NCBI RefSeq assembly: GCF_943734655.1
Contig: NC_071355.1
Location: forward strand, 242,939,183 to 243,003,182
Length of the DNA stretch: 64,000 bases
Direction: 5' to 3'
Source of the DNA: Sabethes cyaneus
Taxonomy: Eukaryota; Arthropoda; Insecta; Diptera; Culicidae
Shown: one piece after another, positions 36,392 through 46,672 of the stretch
Numbering within the stretch: the first letter of the stretch is position 1
Layout: every line of letters starts with the position of its first letter
Notes under the pieces: model-generated
The model's input: the letters and a program-made list of their open reading frames with translations, nothing else
The model's database searches: none
What the model was told of the DNA's origin: nothing
Made by a program: the position numbers and the translations under genes

Positions 36392-37068
36392 CAGGGCTTG
36401 AAAAGGGATCGCAAGTTGAATGTGACTGCCGTGAATGCGAACTTTCCGCATTCAAACTCCGCTTTTTGAACGATCATTTGACTGTTTTTTGAATCCAGTC
36501 AATCTCCCGCTTGCGCTGCTGCCGTCTTACAATTCATGCGGCATCTCAGCAAAAGCAACCAGTCGATCTACCGTTTTGCTTTGCGCTTTGAGAATATAAA
36601 CTGCAAACTGACTGGAAGCATACGGTGACGTATTTTTTCGTTTCTCTTTTTGTCTCCAAATCGGCTACAGTAATAGTTTGTCACTCGGACGTCGGTCCGA
36701 CGCAAGCAAAATATTCGTTTGTATTGGACGGAGTCCGACCGACTTCTTCCATGCACATGTAGTGGTTGTTTTTTTGTAGTATTGAATCATACGATTGTGC
36801 GGTTGCTTTTCGTTAGCGTGGTGATTGCCAATCATTTGACTTTTTTGCAGTCATTCGCTGCTTTAAACGGTAAAGGCAACTTGATCGAAACAAAAATGTC
36901 AATAAATTTTAGAGCGCGGTCGTTCTGCTGCGTGCGATCGGCGTTTGACTGAGCAAACTGCCAGTTGTGTAATGCATAGCGTTCGTATTCCATCTCTAAA
37001 CGGACGGTGTGAACTTGAATGCGCGTTGGTGTGACTGCGGTAGAAAAAAAGGATCGGTCGAAGCCCTG
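36392..37068. mobile_element. 677-bp non-autonomous hAT-like element
   Basis: It begins CAGGGCTTGAAAAGGGATC, and its right end inverted reads CAGGGCTTCGACCGATCC. Both are flanked by the exact 8-bp duplication GTCTCAAC (36384-36391 and 37069-37076). Eight-bp duplications and CAGGG starts are typical of hAT. Second-order inverse matches (GTGACTGC, GAATGCG) lie inside the ends. There is no transposase. It splits the 14-bp satellite. Confidence 0.85.
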
Positions 37069-37160
37069 GTCTCAACCACAGTATCCCATGCCCAGTATCT
37101 CAGTATAAGTGTAGCAGTCCCAGTGTCCCAGTCCCAGTGTTCCAATACCTGTGTTCCAGT
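37069..37160 (+). repeat. 14-bp satellite, right part
   Basis: About six diverged units (CAGTGTCCCAGTCC and similar) continue the array at 35371-36391. Confidence 0.85.
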
Positions 37161-40100
37161 CTCTGTCTCAATCGACTCGACGTCTGTTGGACAGGCGTTC
37201 TATCCAATGAACGTTTTACTCAGTGGCAGTGACAACAGGCATTATATACTGTTTCGACAAGAAAAAATAAATGCATATCGTAGACAGAGTACAATTAGGT
37301 AAAAAATGCTCTTCTCTGATCGCCGATCGGAGAAAGTATTTCTGTAGGTAAATTTGAATAAATATCGTTCACACGATGTTTCAATAAGGCCATTGCAAAT
37401 CATTTTCAAAGTTTTTGTCACCCCCCGTTGGAAATTGGCTTGAAAAATCGGGGGGCAAAACAATAATTTGTAGGATATGAGTTATTTTTTTTATAAAATC
37501 AATTGTCTGTGGGCTCTACAGCCTGAAAAACTCGAAAAATGAGTGTACGAGTTGAGTTAACGCTTCTAGTACGAAATAGAAATGGAAGTTCAAACAGTGA
37601 AATTTCCGAAACTCGGTCAAAAAAATTTTCTTTCGTTTTTGTCGTTTTGTTCGTAGATTTTTGCATGAAAAATAACAACGTATTTATTAAAAGCAAGAAT
37701 AGATTTGGTTTTCACGTTTAAACTTTAAGTAAAAATGCCTAAAATCCATATTTTTTTTGCTCGATTAGAATATTCTCTTTGATTTTTTTTCGCCCCCCCT
37801 TCAGTGGCCCAACAACGGAGGGACAAAAACTTTTTTAAATATTTGTAATGGCTCAATTTGGGCCACTTAAGGAAAATAGTTTTGCTCTTTATCTTTTTCT
37901 ATAAATCTTCTCATCTTTCTCTATAATTTTATAGTTCTTCCCATCCCTCTTTACTATTGTTCTCACTTAGAACTGAAAACAAAATTTAATGAATTCTTGG
38001 TCAATCCAGTGGAAATTTGTCGATTTTCTCGGATATCACTTTTTTTTAATTATTTCTAACTCTTAAAGCAAGCAACGTCAAAAATTTTTATACGAAAATG
38101 TAATTAAATTTTCTCAGCAATCTAGGAAATCTGTGCAGATAAAGTCATTCAGGTAGGTCGGTATAACATTTTAAGTGAATCGTGGAGTAGCGAAAATGAG
38201 AATTTGGGAACAAGTTTGTTTTAATTAATTGAAGAGCAGGAAACATAATTAGAACAAGAAAGCTGTGCTGCTGAGTAGTTGAGAATTTGGAAGCTGAACT
38301 GTCACATTCGTCACGTCCGCATCTTTTTCAGTTGTTGGCATCGTAAACGACATCATAAAAATTACGTATGGTTTTTTTTTATTGTGAATCTAGTTTCAGC
38401 TTTGCCAGAAGTATTGCGAAATGCTAGAAAATAAAAACATCCCATTAATTCAGTTCTAAAGCAGTTGAATTCACTGTTCGCAAATTACCGAGGAAAAGGT
38501 TCTTCTTACGGCAAGTAAAATCGGTAGACCAAATAATTATCACTTTAACTTTAAAACAAATTAAACCAAGCTGCCAAATAACTCATATTTGAGATTTGCC
38601 ACTTTTTAGGAACAGAAAACAAAATTAATTCTCTCAAGACTAGTAAATTCAAATTTATTCGAAACGTGTTCAATATCAGCTAGTCAATGCGTTCAACGTA
38701 GTTTAGCCATATCATGTTTTCCAATGTAGGATTGGAATACAACAATTCGAGCCGGTCAGCGAATGATCACATGAAAAATATAAAAGGAAAAAAAACTCCA
38801 AATCATTAACGAACTACAAACGTATCGTGATGTTACACTTTGAACTATTGAAACGTGATGGGACCTTCATCACAAAAGAATGCTATGAATCACCATCAAC
38901 AACCAGAACTCGAACGTTTTCACCACCAACCAGCCAGTCAGCCAGCCAGCCAGCGCCGCCACCCCCATCCAGATCGTCCGTCGTGAGCAGTAATCTTTCG
39001 GCCGCTTAGTACCATCAACAAAACGAGAAGGTATCACTTCCTAAATGCATGTATAATAAATATCTGATCGAAACGGTCACTCTTTCCATCGCTGCCTCTT
39101 TCTCTGACCAACCGCCATCGCCATTGTTGGTTGTTGCTGGAGGATGATAGAAGAACAGCGAAAAAATAATTCATCCGAAAAAAGCGATATTTCAAAAGAA
39201 AGCAATCAATAATTTCTGTATTGTGTACACTTTCACACAATAGTACGCTCTTCGTTGCCGCGTTACCGTCTCGTCCCATACTTCAGACCTGCCCGGTCCC
39301 ACCCGCGTACCAACCAACCGTTTCTCAATCTATTTGGACATCACACCGTTCGGTTCCAAACAGCCTAACCCACCGCCACCGCCGGACGGCCACGGGCCCC
39401 AACAGACCAGCGGACCCCGCGCGCGTCCAGCGCGATCCACGATCCGGTGTCGGTGAGTACATTTTATATGGAAGATTTTCGCAAATGACCACACTCGGTG
39501 CTGAGTCAGGCTCTCGGCGCGCAATCGGCCATCGGCGGAAGATTGGACTCACGCCATGCCCGAATTGGAGTTCCTTACCGTGCCGGGCCAACTTACTCGG
39601 CGTACCGCCGATCCGATCGGGAGAAAGCAAATAAAAAGCTACTAAATAACAATCAGAGTATCGCCGGCCGGCCCGGCCGACCGACCGACCGTCGTCGTGA
39701 TGCAGAATTTGAATAACGACGACGTGGCCGCGCTCGCGCTCCGGTTTGTGGTTTATACATTTCGGTTATCGCAATCAGATAGCAGGATAACCAGACATGA
39801 TGCCGAGCTTTTTATCTTGCGCTGTAAACTATTATATTTCCCGTGAAGTACTGTAGGTAGTTCGGCGTGCTAGTTGTATCAAGTTATGGATTTTTTTTTG
39901 TATTTCGGGTGATTTTCGTTAGCGACGAACCTGTTTGCACTGAAACGGCAGGATTTTATCATCGGTTTTGATGATTGATTTCGAAATAGAATCAATTCGT
40001 TAGGCGCGACAGAATAGGTTGTCGAGCGCTTTATTTTAATTATATTTGATTTTCAATTGATTATGTTTGCCTTTGTTTTATCGGAATCCGGGTCTATTGT

Positions 40101-41365
40101 TCCTCGACGTTTCATAGATTTTGCGAAATTGGTTCAGGTTCTGATATCGAATCGTTTTGCGAGGCTCAATAGAAAAGGATCACATTACATAATCATACTG
40201 ATGATAAGAGTTCTGACTCGAATGCGCTTCGGGTGAACGGTCCAATTTGTGACTGGTTACCGGTATCGAAGTTTATCGCTTATAATCGAGCGAAGCAAAA
40301 GTGTCATCCAGCTGAACCGGTCTAATGGGAATATCGTTCCTCATCGTGTTCAGCACTTTCCGAGCACTCCGGTTGACTATTGTTTGGACTAATGGTCGAA
40401 AAATGGACCGAACAGCCGGTCGGAGGACGATGAAGATGAATCTGATAGCTCTCTGTCGATGTGTTTCTATTCGTTCACCGTTCTGTCGGTTATCGGTTTG
40501 CTAGGACAGACACAGCACACAGCAAGGGAGAGAGACAGAGTCGGAAAATAGTTATGATACTACTCACGATGATGATGGTGGCGATGATGATGAGGATGTT
40601 ATCAGTGGTAGGCAAACAATGACGGCCTATCATATTATGCCCATTATATTCAATTGACTTAGCAAAGAAAGTGATACATAATTCAGCTTTATCCGTTTGG
40701 CGATAGGATACGACGGGTTGACTTTTACCAAAGTTATTGTAACTGAAAAGCTGGAGATTTATAGTGTCATTGGCAAGTGCCTAAATCTACTACTTATCGA
40801 TATCTACTTAAAATATTATGATGTGGAATTAAAAATAGTTAATTTTTGAAAATGAATCAATTTTTTCTCAGTTTTCTGCTATTTTCAACAACGTATGTGA
40901 GCACGAGAAAAAAATGGTAGGTAAATGACCAACACCCTTATTTTGTACTCCGAACGGATTTATGTTTCGTTAGAAACTTCGAAATTCGTTCGAAAAACCA
41001 GCAGGTCGAACGAAAGGTTATCTAATGTAAAAACAACTCAAACGAAATGACTGATAGGATTAGCCAAGTTGATCGAAATATTTATACTCAATCGAAATGT
41101 AGAATGTGGGTGAAATTTTTTATCGTATGAAAACAATGATTTCGATATTTTACTTATAAATATCTTTTTCTTTTCTTTTCAGGTAAGCATTATCAGCGAC
41201 TAAAGATCTGTTCTAAAGGAAAGTTCCGATTTCCGTTCCAGACGCTCACTAAGTATTGAAATTATTTTCTATTATTCTTCACGTTATATCCTCATCTTCT
41301 AGTTATTAAAGCAACTGTTTTGTCCAAGCTGGAGAATCCATGGATCGAACCAAGCTGCAATATTA
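37161..41365. other. Unique block, no gene recognised
   Basis: The DNA is AT-rich to about 38.8 kb and GC-richer at 38.9-40.6 kb. Short simple repeats are (CAGC)n near 38936-38963, (CGAC)n near 39675-39692 and GATGATG runs near 40567-40598. Overlapping frames at 39221-39716 conflict in phase. A GGTGAGTA word at 39451-39458 could be a splice donor, but no exon is supported. Confidence 0.35.
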
Positions 41366-41540
41366 TCATCCTCATCCTCATCCTCACCCTCATCCTCATC
41401 GTCATCTTCATCCTCATACTCATTCTCATCCTCATTCTCATCCTCATTCTCATCCTCATTCTCATCTTCATTCTCATCCTCATTCTCATCCTTATTCACA
41501 TCGTCGTACTCATCCTTGTCATCATCCTAATGCTCATCGT
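41366..41540 (+). repeat. (TCATCC/TCATTC)n hexanucleotide array
   Basis: About 25 diverged six-base units form higher-order 12-bp steps of TCATCCTCATTC. The Met-Arg, Asp-Glu, Ile-Leu and His-Pro frames are artefacts. Confidence 0.92.
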
Positions 41541-42544
41541 GGTTAAGATTAACTGTGTTATCAATGACTCTCGTTTAACCGTCAAAGACCTTCTGGAGTT
41601 TGGTATTGAGCAGTAATTGCATAAAGCGTCGCTTAACAACGATACCAAAGGTTGTATATTCCATTGGACTCGTTTCGAGTAACTTCCGGCGAATCTATTC
41701 TGTCTCGCCACGTATGCGTGGGCAAGCATCATCTGCTTCTTTATGTCGCGGCTAATGAACTGCCTTAGTTTCAAGCAATTTAGGAATAAAAGGCGTAAAA
41801 GGCACCAACTGGAAAATGCCTGTATTGTTGGGAGATTCCCCATGAGTCCCCACCATGCCCTGCTTGTGAGTTTCGCGGGCATAAAACCAGGTACGCTTTG
41901 AAAGAGCACTTCAAATAGACCTTCGAAGAGATGCTTCAAAAGGTTGCTATCAGTGTAGCAATCTCTTCCAGTTTCTATGGGGCTTTGTCACTTGACCATT
42001 GAAAGACTGACGATCCACTTTTTTTTGGCTAGTACTGGAGAGGCCTGGAAAAGGACTATTTCTTTCTCTAAACACCTTAAAAAGGATTAAAAATATTCGC
42101 GATTGGAAACACATTGGATTGGAGGCTAAGGAATCTGGAAATGTTGTAGAAAACACCTCCAGGACTTGCTAAATTGAATTTACCTATGGAGAAAGGTCTG
42201 AAGTTTGTGAGCAATAATAACCCCTAAATGTAACTTCTTTTTCGTCCACGGTTCAGTCAGCATGTAAACTTCAGAAATTTTAATATATCTATGGAGCGAA
42301 CAAACGAACCGAGCTCTCTGTTTGAATCGGTTCGCAACAAACACTGAACGGTTCAGAGCCCCTCATAGAAAAGAGCCGGTTTGCCCACCTCTATCACCTG
42401 GTTGATAGTAAGTGATAGTAAGTGTCTAAAACCCAAGGACTTTGTTCGGTGCACGGTGTTTGGGACCAGAGTAAAAATTTTGGTCCGCGAAGAAACGCGA
42501 AGCCGCGCAGGTCCATAAACGCGTTATCGATGAACAATATTTGT
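41541..42544. other. Unassigned block with a possible hAT end
   Basis: The minus-strand frame of 147 codons (41496-41939) has no domain I recognise and begins inside the hexanucleotide array. Near 42387-42405 the words CCGGTTTGCCCACCTCTA resemble an inverted hAT-type end (TAGAGGTGGGC), but no partner end is visible nearby. Confidence 0.35.
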
Positions 42545-43237
42545 TCCAGTTTCAGCTTCCAAATTCCACTCCAAATGTCCTAGCCCCAATGTTCCAGTCT
42601 AAACCTCTGTGTCCCAGTCTCACTGTCCCAGTTCCAATGTCATAGCCCCAGTGTCCCAGTCTCAGTATCCCAGTCTGAGTCCCTATGCCCAGTCCCAGTT
42701 CTATTATCCCAGTATCAGTGTTCCAGTGTCCTAGTCACAATGTCCCAGGTGCAGTTTACCAGTCCTAGTGTCCCAGTGTCTGACTTTCAGTGCCCAATGT
42801 CCCAGTCCCAGTCGCAGTTCCAATATCCCAGTCCCAGTATCCCAGTTCCAATGTCCCAGTCTGACCACTGTGTCCCAGTTCCAGTGTGTCAGTCTCAGTG
42901 TCCCAGTCTGAGTCCCTGTGCCCAGTCCCCGTTCCAGTATCCCAGTAGCAGTATACCATGATCCCAGTCGCAGTGTCCCAGTCCCAATGTCCCAGTTCTA
43001 GTAGCCTAGTCCTAGTGTCCCAGCCTTAGTCCGAGTCCTTGTTCCCAGTGTTCCCGTCCCAGTCCCAGTATCCCAGTCGCAGTGTCCCAGTCCTAGTGAC
43101 CCAGTGCCGGTATCCCGGTATCACCCAGTGCCCCAGTCTCAATGTCCTAGTTCCAATGTATCAGTTCCACTGTCCCAGTTCCGGTTTCCCAGTCCCAATG
43201 TTCCAGATACAGTGTCCCAGTTCCAGTGTCCCAGTCC
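42545..43237 (+). repeat. 14-bp satellite (CAGTCCCAGTGTCC)n, second locus
   Basis: Diverged 14-bp units of the same type as at 35371-37160 are present, with CCC more frequent in the first heptad. The two loci are about 5.4 kb apart in the same orientation. Confidence 0.9.
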
Positions 43238-43453
43238 AGTAGCTCACGAACAACGAAATGGATACAACAAGATTGGACATAATCGAAATAACGATACGCA
43301 TTGCTTGCTCCGTAAATTTAATACAAAACAAAAGGTTATGGTTACTGTTTAGGAATATGAAATAAGACAGGACAGAACACATTCGGACGGACAGAGCAAT
43401 CCCCAGCCTCAAAATAACGACCTTGACTTTTAAGGTTGTTAACAATATGTACG

Positions 43454-43611
43454 CTTAATGGGCACATTCCCCCGATTATTCCCGACAAAAAGGGACAAAG
43501 ACTCGATTGTAGTAACTATCGGGGCATAACACTTCTAAATTCCGCCTATAAGGTACTCTTCCGTATTCTGTTCAACAGATTGAGACCATTATCAGTATCC
43601 TTTGTCGGCGA
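43454..43611 (+). pseudogene. RTE-like reverse transcriptase remnant, left part
   Basis: The product reads PDKKGQRLDCSNYRGITLLN followed by YKVLFRILFNRLRPL, the first conserved block of RTE-type reverse transcriptase. It stops at SFVG where a MULE-like element begins. It continues in frame at 45144 (YQCGFREGRSSTDEMFT). The endonuclease and 5' part are absent. Confidence 0.85.
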
Positions 43612-43913
43612 GGATTACCTACGAATGGCCGAAACACAAATGGCCGAATCACGAATGGCCGAAACACAAATGGCCCAAATAACGAATGGCATAATATATC
43701 AAATGGCCGAATCACGAATGGCTGAATCACAAATAGCCGAAACACGAATAGCCGAATGTCATATTCGACCGAAAATATTCATAGCCTTCAACCTGCGCAA
43801 ACGTTGGGTACATGCTGTCCTTACTCGCTGCCGCTCGTTCGGACTTAACTAAGGGATAATCCCTAATAGACAGTAAACCTACGAAAATGCATGCACCTAA
43901 ATAGTAGTGGTTT

Positions 43914-43939
43914 CTGCGGGGGGGCTGCCCCCCCCCGCA
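43914..43939. repeat. GC-rich hairpin inside the MULE-like element
   Basis: CTGCGGGGGGG pairs with CCCCCCCGCAG around a short loop. It is followed by GC-rich sequence to about 44000, unlike the AT-rich remainder of the element. Confidence 0.7.
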
Positions 43940-44339
43940 GTGGCCGGCGCTTCCGACGGCGGGTCACCGGCGCACACTCGCGACCTACGGCCGTCTCGCC
44001 CTGAATCATCTAGGAAACATTTGCTACTAACACGGTAAATACGTCTCGCACCTTATAATGAAGATGTATTTATAATCAAGAAATATGAGGTAAAAACCAG
44101 TATAAAAATTATCTTTCGTAGATATATGCTTATATTATAATTGTAATCTTGTTCTTACTGTCATGGATTTTCATAAAGAAGTAAATGCAGTAAACTACAA
44201 GTTTATTACCCTATTACTAAAGCGGGCGAAATGTTTTATTCAATATCCCGCCGTGTCCATCTTTGTTGACCGCACATAGCAAAGCCAACATTGTTGTTGA
44301 ACACGGTTTGCTTTCCGTACGGTAGTTGGTAGTTGTCCT

Positions 44340-44894
44340 GTGAAAAATGAGTGCATCCGGCGATTCAACCGATGTTGCTGGTTTCAACAACGAAGAAAAT
44401 GCACCTGTCGTTTAAATTGTGCCGCAGATTCTAGGCTTTGTCCTTTTTGTCGCAAAATCGGATACAGGAGGCGTACGACGCGATGGAAGGATCGAGAATT
44501 GGAAAATTTCCTTACATATTTTCGGAGTACTTACAGAAGTGGGAGGAACCGGAACAACAGGTCATTGTTTCACCCCACTCTGTGGTCAAATATTAAGCCT
44601 GTCATTGACAAGCTACCGTGGACCACAAACAGCTTGGAAGCATGGCACCAACGATGGTCAACCATTGTAGGTTCCCATCACCTGTCAATGACCAGGATCA
44701 TCACAGAGCTGCGGGCGGAGCCAAAGGCGATAGAGGGGAACATCCTTAGAATTCTTCAGGGGGATGTTCCGAATTCGCGCCGAGAAATAGCCGAAAAAAT
44801 CTACTCGAAATATGTTAATGCTTACAACATGAGCAGCAAAAATTTTGTTGACGCAGTTGCGCTTTTATTAAGCGCTAAACAAAGGTGTTCGTAA
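44340..44894 (+). pseudogene. MULE transposase, C-terminal remnant
   Basis: The 184-codon frame ends with the segment typical of insect MULE transposases: NRSLFHPTLWSNIKPVIDKL, then LPWTTNSLEAWHQRWSTIVG (equivalent to the usual 'P-R-T-N-N-x-x-E-G-W-H' block) and HHLSMTRIITELRAE. The last catalytic Glu of the family lies in this block and corresponds to the Glu of LEAWH. The upstream catalytic Asp region is missing. In another phase an ATG at 44347 opens MSASGDSTDVAGFNNEENAP, which looks like a true N-terminus. The element therefore seems to have lost its middle, joining start to end out of frame. It cannot encode active transposase. Confidence 0.65.
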
Positions 44895-45135
44895 AGCATG
44901 TTTTGTTTGTTTAATAGTAGTAGTTTGTTTTTTGTTTGATTAAAGTTATTTGTAAACTACTTGCCAATTCATGGTTTTTTATTGAGTAGTTATTTAGGCA
45001 TTCCGAAAAATTTCGGCCTTTCGTGATTCGGTCATTCGTGATTCGGCCTTTCGTGATTCGACCTTCTGTGACTGTTATTGAAATTCGGCCATTCGTGATT
45101 CTACCATTTGTGTTTCGGCCATTCGGTACCAGCCC

Positions 45136-45420
45136 GTCGGCGATTACCAGTGTGGTTTTCGAGAAGGACGATCGTCTACGGATGAAATGTTCACCATGCT
45201 TCAGATCCTTGACAAATTCCGGAAATACAACTTGAGGACTCACCAACTGTTTGTGGATTTTAAGGCAGCGTACGATTCAGTGAAAACTATAGCTGTTATA
45301 TAGCCAAAAGCTGGTGAAATATCAGATGCATGCGTGACGCTAGACGGATTGAAACTAGGCGATGCACTCTCTAACCTATTGATTAATATAGCACTTGAAG
45401 GGGTGCTCTGTGGGATGAAA
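45136..45420 (+). pseudogene. RTE-like reverse transcriptase remnant, right part
   Basis: The frame continues from 43611 as YQCGFREGRSSTDEMFT, then LFVDFKAAYDSVKT (with the first catalytic Asp), then a stop at 45301-45303. In another phase TLDGLKLGDALSNLLINIAL follows at about 45335-45400, the block normally about 45 residues later, so there is an internal deletion and frameshift. Nothing recognisable follows. Confidence 0.85.
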
Positions 45421-46667
45421 CTCAAATCTAGGTGGACAAAATATTTACGCTGAAACCGTTAGTCCTAGGTATATAGTATTTTCGGTGAAAATAGGGTGGC
45501 CATCAATAGCTGAATAAAATATTCAGTAAAGTTAAGGAACATTAAATTATGAGTAATTTTGTCGCAGAAATTAAAATTCTATCTTTTATTGTTAATAGAC
45601 TGGAGCAAATTAAAGCTTTTTGGTCGGGGTGGACCTAAAAAATCCGTTTTTTCTTTGTATCTCCTTTCGTGTTTATTTCTCTCAAATCGTGCCTTCTCAG
45701 CACTTTAATATTCATCAAAAACGCACATCTTGTTTGAAGGAATCAAGTCGCTATCTCCTTCGGTTTTGAAGCTACAGGCTTTTTTTCTAAAAAAGTAGGC
45801 TTTTTTCAAATGCCAATAACGTAAACACTGCTCAAAAGCAGCAAATCAAATTTTGTATAGATGTTTAGTAATAAACTGTCCATCGAAATTCATTAGGATC
45901 ACATCGGTCTAGGTCGGCCCTTTTTTGCTGGACCGCATTGAAATAAAAATTACCATTCTACTCACTAAAATCACAATTTTTACGTTAATAGAATGGACTA
46001 AAAAACGAAAATAAGTCTAAATGCTTGGATAGCATAGAAACGATGAGCTTGCTTTGTGATCTTTGCCAGTACGTACAAACGTTAATGTAAACTTATTTGA
46101 TGGTTGATAAATCGTAATCAAACGAACTCAAGGTGAAACTATTGTTCCGGCTATATTTATTTCGATTATTGATTTCAACCATATTTTTAGGGTACGAGTT
46201 CAAACAATGATGCACCAGCGTTCATATGTTAATATTTTCAAGCAATAGTGTTTGAAACCGTTATTTAATTGCTCTTTATGCATATGAAAACAATTAAATA
46301 GGTACACAATTTTTCACCGGTGCTTGAAGAATAAATTTTTGTTTTTAGCGTTTCAAAAAAGTCTTCAAAGAGAAACCTGCCACTAGCATTTATTTAATAT
46401 TATTTTAGAGCATCTTTCACTGATACAGAAACCGTGTAAGTTTTGTTTAAAAAATGCTACTTTTCGCGGATTCCCGTCGACCACAATAAGGTTGGATCGA
46501 TAACCATTGATTCGCTCTATCAACCAACCTTCTGCTTATCGGACCACATTTGGTTTTTAACCCGTTTTGCTTTGGTGAATAATTTGCAACCATTATGGAC
46601 GAATTGAAAGTACAGGCACTGCACTGTTCAAATATTAATTGACTACCTCGGGCGTACCACACTGTGC
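45421..46667. other. AT-rich DNA, nothing recognised
   Basis: No supported gene or RNA lies between the RTE remnant and the Transib-like element. Confidence 0.4.
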
Positions 46668-46672
46668 CGGTG

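Larger units (their letters stand above)
43612..45135. mobile_element. 1.5-kb MULE/Mutator-like element with repeat-built ends
   Basis: The exact 8-bp duplication GTCGGCGA flanks it (43604-43611 and 45136-45143). The ends are inverses (GGATTACCTACGAATGGCC versus GGGCTGGTACCGAATGGCC). They continue as arrays of diverged units of about 15 bp, CGAATGGCCGAATCA, at 43621-43765 and, inverted, 45000-45128. The interior holds the C-terminal half of a MULE transposase (44340-44894) and a GC-rich hairpin (43914-43939). Removing the element and one duplication restores the host RTE frame (FVGDYQCGF). Confidence 0.85.

Noticed and set aside
35371..37160. Regular repeats considered as a possible CRISPR array
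   Set aside because: Units are 14 bp, contiguous and degenerate, with no unique spacers, and the DNA is eukaryotic.
41292..41616. Met-Arg, Asp-Glu, Ile-Leu and His-Pro repeat frames
   Set aside because: They are the TCATCC-type hexanucleotide array in different phases.
41496..41939. 147-codon minus-strand frame as a gene
   Set aside because: It begins inside a hexanucleotide array, shows no recognisable domain, and other phases are equally plausible as decayed transposon sequence.
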